Of a DNA stretch of 64,000 nucleotides, positions 49,201-59,622 are shown piece by piece. The translations under genes were made by a program, and so were the position numbers. Numbering within the stretch: the stretch's first letter is position 1; the number at the start of each line of letters is the position of its first letter. The stretch is from Dipylidium caninum (lineage: Eukaryota > Platyhelminthes > Cestoda > Cyclophyllidea > Dipylidiidae), in the NCBI GenBank assembly GCA_017562135.1, contig QEYB01001497.1, positions 124,001 to 188,000 of the forward strand. The letters run 5' to 3'. The notes beneath the pieces are model-generated. The model saw nothing but the letters and a program-made list of their open reading frames with translations. It did not search any database and had not been told where the DNA came from.

Positions 49201-52200
49201 GAGGGAACTGAGAAAAATGAGGAGCAGGGAAAGAGGGAGGCAGAGGCGACGGTTTGGTGTAAATTTCCTTTTTTACAATTCCGCACTTTTTTCAGCTTAC
49301 TTTCTCCTCATCTCCTCCAGCGCCCCCCGATCTAATTAACTTAAGGTCAAAATTCCTACCCAAAAATGAAGGGGTGGAAGTGAGGTATGGGCATCAGGGC
49401 CCGTGGGTTACGTGAATAATCACCCGCGGCTGACTACTCGGTTGATTGTGAAACCAAGGCGACTGGACTACATTGGATACTGCCATATTTGTAGTGACAT
49501 TGGCAACTGGCAATAGTTCCTGCAAATGTTGCAATGTCCAGCAATCTTAGCAAAAAAGGCTACTCACACTGTTTGAAGGATGTCCCTTTCAGGGATTAAG
49601 CCTTACTTAATTATAATTGGTTTAATAATGGCATCGATACACGAGTTGAAGTAAGTAGCTAGAGGAAAGGAAAAGCTCAACTGCGTCACGTATATGTGAC
49701 ACGAGGCCACAGACAATAAAGAGGCCGATCATATGCCCTACGATGTTTATAGCAAATGTGTCCACACACATAGAGTAGAAGCCCCTTTGAAATTTTTTGT
49801 CACTCCTTTATTTTGTCCACAATCATACCATCAACAATGGCTCAAGTGTTTTCTTTCAGGAAAGAAAAAGGCGAGTCATTTGAATTTGTTTCATATCTTT
49901 AGTTTCGATTGTGGCCGTTCATATACCCGAGGTGTCTCAGTAAAAGTCCCATGAGAGTCGAGTCTATAAATTAGGTTTCCCAGGGGAAGGAGTAAGTACC
50001 GTCACTTATTTTTCACTAACACTTGAACACATTTTGCTTTGTGATCGGCAACCGTATATACTTACTTTACTTCTGCGAGAAAAAACCTTCCATAGAAAGG
50101 AGGAATGGCAACCGGTATTAGGACTGGAGCCCAGACCCATCGAACTCATGCTGAATCGTCGGGCAGATCGTGAGAGGCTGGGGTAGGAGGTGACAGGTCC
50201 AGTTGACAATCGCTGTGCCTCTGCGGGCTCTACAATGGGATCTGCACCGGCAAAAGGACTGCCATTCGCGGTGACACCGGGAGAGACGGGGATGGATGCA
50301 TAGTAGATTCTATTCTCGCTGGTCTCGGTTACACCGGACCGATAACTCGACCCGCCATTATCGGGACAGGAGTGATTTGGGGTGCTTGGTGGGTCACTGA
50401 TGTCGAGATGGATTACGGGAACGTCTCCTGGTGGCTCATTTCCCGTTCGTAGACGTTCGATTAACGCTGCGGAATCCTAAAATATTGGAGAAGATACAAT
50501 AAAATAGCCTTATTATCCTCAATTATATACCTCTACGTGATTCTATCAATAACCCCAATAGATGCGCACTGAAAAGCTTCTATTAATCAAGTCACTCCTA
50601 AGCGGTCTATTTCCCGAACCCATACAAAACAGAGGATTTACTGAACTTTAGAATGCTCTAAAGCACAAAATTTTGTAGCGATTTTTAATAGGGAATTCAT
50701 CACTACGTCAGCGCTCGTTATTTTACACCAAAAGCGGTGGAGTTAGGGCTTCCATTGTGTATCTAACCGGAGACGAGATAGTGACTTGGTGTGTATAACT
50801 TACTAACCGAACAGTTAAAAACGAATTTCGTTTTCTTGGCAACTCTAATTACCGCATGAGAGAAAATGTGGATTCACACAGTGGGAGATTTATAAATGAG
50901 ATGAGGGAATTCACACCTTCCCTACTGTGAGGAAAACACCAAAAAGTCACTTGAGGGGCCTTGAAATCGATGGAGCGTGCAGCATACCCAGAAAACATGA
51001 CTTTCTTGTTCCATAAAGCCATTCAAAATTCCACTCGAATTGCCACTTCTACTTCTTCTCTCCGTTGGCGATGACCGGAAGGTTATGCAAAACCCCAAGT
51101 CCTGCTATGTGATTCTCAAGCCCTGAGCCAAAATTGGCGTGGTGTGTGCATGCATCAGGTTACGTGGCATGTTTGTTTTTTTTTACATTTTCCTCTAATA
51201 ACATATCACGTTAATACACGCGATTGCAACTTCTTAAACGCTGACGCAGATATGCCCTAAGATGGCGATTTACAGTGGATGCTGACTATTGAGTATATTC
51301 TGCTTACTGACACTTATCCCGAGGCATCCGACTCAACAAGTCCGCAACTAGTGCCTTGCCTTAACGTTGATAATCTCGACTTTCTGGCGCGATTTCCTCT
51401 CGACTCAACTGGTGGGAGAAAGTAAAAATGTACTTTTCTGTTTACTTGAATGTTCCTTGCAGAAAAAGGGTTTAACCCTGAGGGTGGCCTCTGTGAAGAT
51501 AGCGGTCATGAAGAATGCTGACCATGATGACTAGTCGGTTAACAGTGGCATTAAGTTGAATCCAAGCATGAATTACATGCAGAGGATAGGAGAGAAGAAG
51601 GAAGAAGTTCGTGGTAAAACCCAAGCGTTTGCCTCGAACTACTAGTCCGAAGGGTAAAGAGCGCCCAGATCGACAAGAAAAATGCCTCATCCCTAACTAA
51701 TACCACTCCGCCAAAATTACATTCCAGTGCTCTCAACGCCTTCTTGACCTCAGATGCCGGTAGAGAAATAGACTCAACACTCTTAGTGGAGGTATTATCA
51801 AAGCACCTGCACAAGTTAAATTTTACTGACATAAAAGGAAGGCGTAAGTTAGATTATTTTCGTATAAATTGATCCTAGATGTGAACTATGACTTACCGGC
51901 CTAGTTTCCGCCGTTAACCTGCGCCCACTTCATTCCGGGTAGAGGGATTTCCGCGCGCTCCTACTTTTATCAAGACAGCGGTTTTGCTTTCTATCCGACA
52001 GGCCCTCTTTAAACTAACACGCTCTGACCGAGAACTAGGGGCGAGTGTCCCAGCTAAGGTCAGGTTCTGACTAGCTCTTTAAGGTTATTAGCATGATTAA
52101 AAGCTCACAAAAGTCGAGTGGTAAGGGCCCTCCCCCTATCTTCATGAAGACATGCCCAAGTGAATTCATTACGCCTGCTCCATTGCGGCCCAGAGAGTGA

Positions 52201-55200
52201 TCACGTAAAGGAAGATCGGCAATTCCCCATATCCCCCTTTCCTTCTATCTGTTTTGCGTGGGAATTGCCTACCTCAACTGTGGACTGCTACACCGGGCCT
52301 GAAGTAGCTTAAATCAACAAATTTACCAAAAAATAACCCGGAGTTACTGCAATTATTGCCAATCCTGATTAGGTTAAGCTACCAATCGCCTCACAGAGTA
52401 AGTTTGGCTCGCCCTAAATTTCATGAAAATGCGTTGAAAATACATTTTTCGTGTTGGTAGTAAATGCGATTCCAGAGAGAGGTAGGGTACAGATCGTGTA
52501 CGTCCAACCGTCTACTTCGAGGAAACTTGCATAGCCTGATCGGAAGGAATCAGCAAAAGGAATGAAAATGCACACTTAGTTACGCACGGCAAACTCAAAT
52601 TCGTTTGAAAATGAGTAGTTAGGACTTCGAAAAGGTAGTTAACTATTCTGACTCGGGCATTTTTGCGCCAGACAAGTCAAAGCCAAGACACTTTGTCGAC
52701 AGGTCAGCCATGTGACAATTCATACCACCATGGTAACAGAGGATACGATTTGAACGAGGAAACCAAACGAAATCCCTTTAAACTAAAGTCGTCCTCAATC
52801 CCTCGGTCTTCTCCCTCAACGAGAGCAAATTCATCGAACTGTTTGGCGTGAACGGCGGATATTTTGAATATTAGGGTGAAAGAAGCATTTAGAGCTCAAC
52901 GGTATGTCCTGTGAAATCGACATACCGGCGTATGGTGGAGGATTGGCAAGCCGAGAGCCTGAAATGTATGCTGACAGGCATTGTAGGAAACGCAAATGTG
53001 TGTGTGTGTCTGTCGCAGCGAGAGCAAAAGATAGCGGCAAAAAGGTTTGGAATAAATTAGACAAGCAGTCGTGTAAGGGGGTAAAAGACGCCAATAATTA
53101 GTCATGCAGATAAGGACATTTGTACATGCAGGCGCGAACTTTTAGAAAGTGTCGGTAAGACTAACGTCGATGCCTTGAACAAGAACATTAGAGGTGAGAG
53201 GTAGCCTTCTCCCACCTGAAATCCAATTAATCCTGCCCCTACCTCTCTTTAGTCGGGTTGGTAATATGGTATCAGTCGGAATCTGGCTTCTTGCCATGCG
53301 GTTTCTTTGAATCTTAGGTTACCAAAAGCCAGAGTGAGACACAACGCTCAATCTTCTTTTGATTAACGTGTGATCTTGAAAAGGTGTTCATCGAGAAGAT
53401 GACAAATGATGTAAAATTGAGTGAAAACAGAGCGTGTTGAGTCGTGCCGAGTACTGTAATTCGAGAGCATTACAAGGGACCAATTTACAGACATGAGAGG
53501 CCGATGATAGAGAAGGAAAAACTAACTTACAGCTGCACTAATCGGGTTTAGACCAATTGCCTCGACTGTCGCCGGTGACGTAGAGAATTCGAAAAGAGCT
53601 TCCAACTCTACTAACTTAATAATAACTTCGAGGTCTCCTTTCTCTGAGAATCCCTTAAAGCCATCACACAGCCACCAATTTATTATTCAAATCGCAACCT
53701 TCTGTGTCCTCGGCAGTGATGCTAGTCTACCTCCACGCAATCATCCTAACAAGTGAGCCAATTTATCTGTGGCGAAGGACAGATCGTGAATTCTTTGAGT
53801 CTGGAAGAGATGGCATTTATGGACTCGAGTTAATCCTCGCCATTCCCTCGAGGACCAATATGATGCCCTGTGCCAGGTATAACCCGAATTTACAGCTTCA
53901 CAGGTATAACCCGAATTTACAGCTTCACCTCCAGACCGCTATTTTCGAGCCCCACCTCGTTGTAGTAATGTTTAGTCACTACATAAAACAATCATCTTGT
54001 AGCCTTAGGCTCCACCTATAAACAATTGTGAGAAGAATGCTTTGACAGAGGTGGTACATTGACTGTCTTAGCTTCAAACCCCAATGGCAGTCTCCTCGGG
54101 GCTGAAGGATATATGCCCACTCCGATTGCCAATCATAAATTCAAAGATCACACTCAGCTGCCTCCGTTCTCACTGTGCTGCTCACCTCCGCTTGCCTCGA
54201 AATGTTGTGGGGTGAAGGGTAATCACATGAATTTCGAATAATTGATACATCAAGGTGCAAAACACGTTTTACGCTAACAGCGTCTGTAAAGGCTCCCACC
54301 ATCTCTTGGTGCTTAAAAAAGAAGTCACTGGATCACCCACTTCACAAGGTTTTTCGCCTCGCTTCTCACAACTAAGCTCTTTTCTTACCGCTCGCCGTCG
54401 AGAGGGACTGCGTTCATGTCATTATGTTAAAACTTATCCCAATTCAAACACTTCTGTGGACATTTTAACTCATGAACTTTATGCTATCTCATTCGCATTC
54501 GGCTATTTTTTGCTCGTACTTTCCGGAGAAGTTAGGAGAGGACTTGCGTCGTGTTTAGCAGGTATTCCACGAGGACACCCGGGTTTCCCACTTTTGGCAT
54601 CTGTGCGTGTTGCCCACCCAAAAAGCCTCCTATTTAAGGAGTGATGTTAGATAATACACAAAAAATAAGAGAAATACTACTTTCCGCAATTTAATAAAAG
54701 TGTTCGTAATTTGAAACCAAAAAAGACATCCCAGCCTTGCTCATGTGCAGTTGGAGAAGAAACGCTGGAGGCTAATTTGTAGGTGAACAGGCAAGTTCAT
54801 GAGCCTCTAGATGTCCACAAACTAGGCGGAGTGGAGCGGCGGGAAGATAGGCTGTAGTCGTAATGGATCACACTCCCTCTAACTCCGACCATGTTCACAC
54901 AATTGTGTATCTTTTTCAAGACTGTGAATTCATCAGTCAAGGGAGGATATGTAGCCATCTTCCTCAAAATGGAATCACTTACACCCTCATAACTGGTCCA
55001 ATGGTAAACCAATATAAGCGTGTTGTTAAAATTAGACGAAAAACCTTTAGTTTGAAAGTTTCTTGCTTTACCTTACTATCGCATCCGCCTTACTAAATGT
55101 TGGCCCCATCGGTATGACTTGAGACCTTGCCTACATCGCGGGATACGATGGCTTACTTGATCTTCCTACTTTAATTTGACGCAACGCTCGCATCCTACGT

Positions 55201-58200
55201 GTTATGAAATTTAGGATGCAAGTTTAAGGATAGTTAAGCCATTCCAATGAGATGACTACAGTCCTTTTACTCTACCTGTTGTTCGAGCGAAGACTACATC
55301 TGACCATCATTATTTGCATTGAGATCATGTCAACTTGAAGCAAATAACAACTACCAACCAGAAAGGGTGTGTCCTATTTAAGTGAGCTGTACTTCTCTCT
55401 TTTAATGAGTCCAGTGGTAAAGACAGGCCCACATTCAGCATACCGCACCTTCCATCAAACTGTGTTGAGGGCTATTTACTCTAGTCACTTTGCATATATG
55501 GTGCCAACTGAGACTCTAATTTCAATCCAGACGTGTTACGAGGTGTGAGAAACGCCTTAATTGATAATGACGCTCCTCTTCGATAATAAAAGCCAATTCC
55601 ATTGTGACATCTGCCGGTGGTACAAGCCTGGACCTTGCCAAGCCCACAAAACGTCAAAATCTACCTAGACAGGTTAATAGGTCATGTGGAGAACGAGAGA
55701 GTTCAATAAATCTTCCTGTGTAATAATCAAGTGATAGAATGCGTGAGCGAGCAATTGAAACATGGGATCTGTTGAAATGTGGGGCTGGAAAAGAACAGCT
55801 GTTGCAATGTCAGGTGACTAAACATGATTTTGGGGTTTTCGGCAAACTCAATTGCAGGGACTTGTTACAACCTGTATGTTAGGGCCCTACAACTTAGGCA
55901 TGTCTGTGTCGATTTGAACTCGGAATGTTAGCTTGCGTCATTTCGTTCGCATGGCATCCAATATCACCTTCCGCGGCGGTCAGGGGGTTTGCATCACTAG
56001 TCAGTGAAATTTACAATAGAACAAGTGTATGTGAAAGACAGCATATGTGAGGGGCCAACTCGTCCCTACTTTATTCAAACTACCGCAAACCAATTGAAGG
56101 GGGGACGGAAATGGGATAGGATACCGAGGGAGGGCATGTTTCGATTTATTAACAACACACCAATCTACAAAGACGAAATTACCATAAAGCAAGTGGGCAA
56201 AGTCTCAAGTGAGAAACCAGAACGGTGGCTGTTTGGAAGAGTACCATATTATAAGAAAATGCTACCATTTAATCAAATGTAGTAACTTGCACAGATTCAT
56301 TTGATTACCTCATCACTGCTCCTCCATTTCTGAGGGATGAGTAATCTGGCCGGAGTGATTAAGTACATACCCATGACAACCAAATAAAACAGTCATAGGA
56401 GTTACTCAGTAGGGCGGAGTCACTTTACCATTTGGCACACCTAAAAATTATCTAGTCATAAATAACAACTCAGAGTTAAGGTATAAGTTAATACCTCACT
56501 TAAAATCAGTAATATAGCAGAATTTAGGCATTTTATAACGCAGGTACGGGCGATTATACACCTCAAACTTTATGACCAACAAATCTGTCTCAAAGATCTG
56601 AATAATTGATGTCATAGGCGTGTGAGAAGACCTCCTTCACATTAAATTCGTCGATGAGTAAGTCAGCACTAGAAGTAGATGGAAAAGTCTATTATAAGGT
56701 TGGAAGTGGCACAACTTCGGATGCATGATTGGACAGCCAACCGACAATGGTGGCCGGACAGATTATATTCTTGACACCAACAGTTCGAAATGATGCAATA
56801 AATTCCACTCTTTGTGAACAGTTCGCAATACATTTTCCTAAAAAGGCTTGCCTAGATAGGTGAGTACTGTTACTAAGGCAGCTCAGAAAGTAACGATACG
56901 GCACAGTGTTGATCGGACCTCTCACCACACTTTTTAAAATAAAACGGGAAAAATTACCTAAGTCCGATCTCTCCTGGCCTTGCCTGCGTACCAAAGTATG
57001 GTAGCCCAGTAGGACTTTTCAGAGTCCCAAGTAAAATGAAGTCTCACTAAAATTTTACGTTCAGGTTTCCGCACTCTGTCAGTTATTGATGCTATCTCTA
57101 CTGGGATTTGACAAAATCAATCATGTCACAGTGAAACTCTGCGAGTGGTTGTTGAACGGAACAAACATTATCTCGTGGCATCCAACCGACGCGATTCGAA
57201 CCGTGATAAACGAGTCTGAAAAATTTATTTATAAGGTAGTAATGAGAATCCCTAAAATACGGCACAAACCATACCCTTACCATGAATGGTAACCTTAAGA
57301 GGTAAATAACAAAAACGCTCCAATTCCCAACTCTAAAGCCTTCTTTAGGCCTCATGTCGGGGAAATGTGAAGTGGGATGGCGAACGAAGAGAAGATAGTC
57401 GTTATCAACCGATAATTAATAACTCACCTTCTCCACATCCATCGTGGCAACGGCAACTTCTAAATCCGAACACACACTTAGCAGTCGATCGACCATTACT
57501 CTAAGTCGTTCTACCAACACGGAAATCATTTCCTGTGTCTTGGTAATGCGGTAGGTCTCCAGAGTCTGACCCGTCTCACCCCACTTTTTCAAGGTTGTGC
57601 TGTAGTGGTAACGACGATGGAAATTAAACTGGTCCAGAGCAGCCACGTAGTCCGAACGGGCTCGTTTAAATTCATAGTGTTTTTGAGTATAAACGTTCAA
57701 AGCCTAAACAAGATGGCAAAAGTAGTCAGGATTTGTCCCTTTAATAATAAGCAACTTTATTCTTCAATATGTCGCCATTAGAAAAGTGGTTAAGCTCGTT
57801 TTTTAGATCTATAACCCCAAAAAATATCCCGACTGCATAAAAAAGAAAGATAAATAGGCGAAATTAGTTGCCGGTATTTGTAAACTGTGTAGGGCCAGGA
57901 AAAGAAAAAGTGTGCATATTTATAAAAAGAAAAAGGGAGAAAAAAGAGCAACAATTTTTGAAACATGTCTATCGTCAACAAGCAAGGAAATATCGAAATG
58001 CAAGAAAATTACCCTCTCAACGTCTAATTTCGAGCACGTTTTGTCGCTATCTACTCTGTGATATTCTTCTCTACTGCGAAGAACGTCGCGGTACTTTTCG
58101 TGAAATCTTTTAATTTCATCATCTATTATTTTGGCTTGAGATTTTGCTTCGTTTTGAAAACGATCTCTGTCTTGCTTCCATTGCTTCAGACTTTTCTTTT

Positions 58201-58590
58201 CTTCGTCAATGGAGTGTTTGGCCTCACCGTTGGCTTGCAAGTTAAATGAAACCGGAAGCAAGTTCTCGGTATCAATGAGTTTGGCGATGGCGTGAATAAA
58301 TGCGTTATAACCTTGACCATACGAGTTTCCAGGCCCACAACCTTCTGGACATTAATTAAAGCTTTCTCGCATACACGTCTTAAATGGTTAGAAAAAGAAT
58401 ATTTACTTTTGTGCCAAGAAAGATTCACCTTGTAGCCTTGCGATTTCAAGAATAAATTTCTGCAATTTTTCGTGAAGTACGATCCCGCTTTCTTGATATT
58501 TCAGAAGATTTGATGTTTGATCCTATTGGTATCATGTACCAGAATGCTTATTACCCATAACTGTACGCCCCAGGATTGTTCCGCGACCAT
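40152..58590 (-). CDS. F-BAR/SH3 adaptor of the CIP4/FNBP1/Toca family
   Basis: Membrane-curving adaptor that binds acidic lipids and phosphoinositides through the F-BAR dimer, usually Cdc42 through an HR1 motif, and N-WASP/dynamin through the SH3 (family knowledge). Well supported exons on the minus strand: 58590-58555, 58522-58429, 58344-58013 (start uncertain), 57703-57428, 50476-50066, 48176-48000 and the last, 40285-40152. Two weaker exons are at 42366-42317 and 42221-42129. The start MVAEQSWGVQLW matches the family MSWG-ELW start. Exon 4 ends MDVEK and exon 5 begins DSAALIERLRTGNEPPGD, the family D-S...SG-EPPGD signature, followed by LWKVFSRRSK (family LWPF-KK). The C-terminus is half an SH3 domain. 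HR1 is not clearly found. The main doubt is the exon 2/3 junction, where the frame is ambiguous. Introns range from 32 nt to 9.8 kb. Confidence 0.8.
42129..42221 (-). CDS. Possible F-BAR gene exon: Ser-rich linker
   Basis: The acceptor is a strong pyrimidine tract CCCTCTCTTTAG, and the phase agrees with the exon at 42317-42366. It reads SESTHEMAQTELSRSLSTPS and ends near AYIPK. The donor is weak (A|GTTAAA). Low-complexity content gives no family evidence. Confidence 0.35.
42317..42366 (-). CDS. Possible F-BAR gene exon: EIVHLDHDRMKGPMG
   Basis: A 50-nt open segment between a good acceptor (ACTGTCATTTCAG) and a good donor (ACCC|GTGAGTG). It reads EIVHLDHDRMKGPMGT in the only frame free of stops. 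Its position is where the HR1 region or the following linker should be. Its end phase joins exactly to the candidate exon starting at 42221. Confidence 0.4.
48000..48176 (-). CDS. F-BAR gene exon 6 (linker)
   Basis: Acceptor AAATTTAG, donor CATAGG|GTGATT, 177 nt, phase 0-0. Encodes a basic Ser-rich stretch (IKPWRRSHRSKSVSSYW, then GSLRRSDTH) consistent with the linker before HR1. There is no independent motif, so it rests on phase, splice sites and composition. Confidence 0.55.
50066..50476 (-). CDS. F-BAR gene exon 5 (linker with PPGD motif)
   Basis: Acceptor ATATTTTAG, donor AGTAAA|GTAAGT, 411 nt, phase 0-0. Opens DSAALIERLRTGNEPPGD, the family hallmark right after the F-BAR. The middle is a Ser/Pro-rich, probably disordered linker. 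The end, SLSRSARRFSMSS...LWKVFSRRSK, resembles the family basic LWPF segment. Confidence 0.85.
50477..57427 (-). other. F-BAR gene intron 4 (6.95 kb)
   Basis: Long intron between the F-BAR domain and the PPGD linker exon. It holds a 27-bp tandem duplication (53874-53928). Several short frames are present, and no nested gene or mobile-element protein is recognised. Confidence 0.75.
53874..53928 (+). repeat. 27-bp tandem duplication
   Basis: The unit CAGGTATAACCCGAATTTAC... is repeated exactly twice head-to-tail (53874 and 53901). It lies within a long intron and keeps a plus-strand frame open, but nothing else suggests coding. Confidence 0.92.
57428..57703 (-). CDS. F-BAR gene exon 4 (last F-BAR helices)
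   Basis: Acceptor TTGTTTAG, donor GAGAAG|GTGAGT, 276 nt, phase 0-0. Encodes ARSDYVAALDQFNFHRRYHY, LETYRITKTQEMI and CSDLEVAVATMDVEK. The pattern DY...L..FN....YY and the ER/YRI block is the standard end of the F-BAR domain. Confidence 0.88.
58013..58344 (-). CDS. F-BAR gene exon 3 (core helices)
   Basis: With acceptor TGTCCAG (exon from 58344) the phase from exon 2 fits and the frame reads GYNAFIHAIAKLIDTEN, then HSIDEEKKSLKQWKQ, SQAKIIDDEIKRFHEK and SKLDVER before GTAATT. This matches the family core up to K-A-D-V-E-K. An earlier acceptor (TTTAAG, exon from 58378) would add a very F-BAR-like VYARKL but then meets a stop, so a base error or a missing small exon is possible here. Confidence 0.75.
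58429..58522 (-). CDS. F-BAR gene exon 2 (helix 1-2)
   Basis: Preceded by a 32-nt intron ending CCAATAG. Encodes DQTSNLLKYQESGIVL and HEKLQKFILEIARLQ, matching the first F-BAR helices (DQFDNLEKHTQWGI..., KFVKER-EIE). The donor CAAG|GTGAAT leaves phase 1. Confidence 0.72.
58555..58590 (-). CDS. F-BAR gene exon 1 (start codon)
   Basis: Twelve codons, ATG at 58590, reading MVAEQSWGVQLW before GTAATA. In CIP4/FNBP1 proteins the start is M-S-W-G-x-x-L-W, and the next exon opens with D-Q exactly as expected. The exon is too short to appear as an open frame. The position is set by motif and phase 0. Confidence 0.75.
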
Positions 58591-59559
58591 AGCATAAGCT
58601 GTATTCGCGTACGACGTAAATAGGCTCTCAACCAACGGGCCCTGTCTCTGATAAGACAAGTGGGTAAATGAAAAACAATCAACTAATATGCGGTGGAACC
58701 CTTATTTAGGCTAAGAAATTCATGTTTTGCTAATAAAACAATAAGTATCGTTCTTGTGGTTTGCGCGAATTCAATTTATAGGGAAGCTGGATTCCACAGT
58801 GTCGTCCGATAATTACCAAGACATGTAACGCATCAACTGCAGCATTTCATGATATCTAATCTAGAGATATTCACTTCTCAAAGAGAGCCAATGGGCCGCT
58901 AATTCGATATATTTTATGAGGGTGTTGCGATAGTATGGCAAATTTATTAGGCTGTCTGATGAAAAATAGCTCTGCTCTTATCGGTGGGCTGTGTAAGGCA
59001 ATTCCTTACAAGTCGCCTTTAGCGGACGAGGCAACGTTATTGAATTCCAGTCTGTATATGCTAGACTGGGAGCTATATTATTAATACCATTTTGTTTTCA
59101 GCACGCGTAGAATTTGAGAACGCTTCCGCATGTAATTATCTGCAAAAGGACGGATAATTCAGTTGCGAAAGGCTGGTTGCTTTAAACTGTCTCCATACTA
59201 CGCTTGCGGTTACAAAACGATACTTCGCTACGCCTGCGTCCCTCTTATCCACTTGTTCTCTATTGTCCTCATGATCTGATTTTCGAGCCTATTTTCTGCC
59301 AGATATGCTGCCGCCCTATTATGTTCACACATCAAGGGTTCATAAGCGTCTCGATTAGCCCCATTTCCCGAGATTTTGCTTGCACCTATCATAAGTCCGT
59401 TAGCACCTACATTCGAACTAAAGTAAAATAGCCTCGTGTAACAATTTGTATCCCGAACAAGCGAGATATTGTAAGAGCAAAAAAGTCAACTCTCCTTACT
59501 TTATTTTTGTATTCCTGCTTAAAACATCCGGACCAATCATTCGCACATCTTATGTTATT
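58591..59559. promoter_or_regulatory. Head-to-head intergenic region, possible bidirectional promoter
   Basis: About 1 kb between the start codon of the F-BAR gene (minus, 58590) and the first recognised coding sequence of the ARMH3 homologue (plus, about 59560). Both 5' ends and any shared promoter must lie here, unless ARMH3 has untranslated exons elsewhere. No CpG-dense block or clear TATA element stands out. Confidence 0.45.
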
Positions 59560-59622
59560 GGTCCAAATACACCCGGTCCGAGTCCGGTCAAGCGGTTTAG
59601 TAAATTCTGTTATAGGGAATTT
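59560..59622 (+). CDS. ARMH3: ARMH3 exon 1 (approximate limits)
   Basis: Open frame reading PNTPGPSPVKRFSKFCYREF, matching the family N-terminus GPPKKPLKEKLIEFYEAFF. The donor is either TTT|GTTAGC (gives phase 0, needed by exon 2) or a few bases later. No ATG in frame was found nearby, so the true start may be on an upstream exon. Confidence 0.5.

Larger units (their letters stand above)
40286..49999. other. Introns and unplaced exons of the F-BAR gene (40.3-50.0 kb)
   Basis: AT-richer sequence with few long frames. The HR1 exons and the first half of the SH3 should lie here on the minus strand but were not identified with confidence. The minus frames at 41820-42053 and 47507-47851 were considered as exons and could not be phased securely. 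No plus-strand gene is apparent. Confidence 0.4.
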
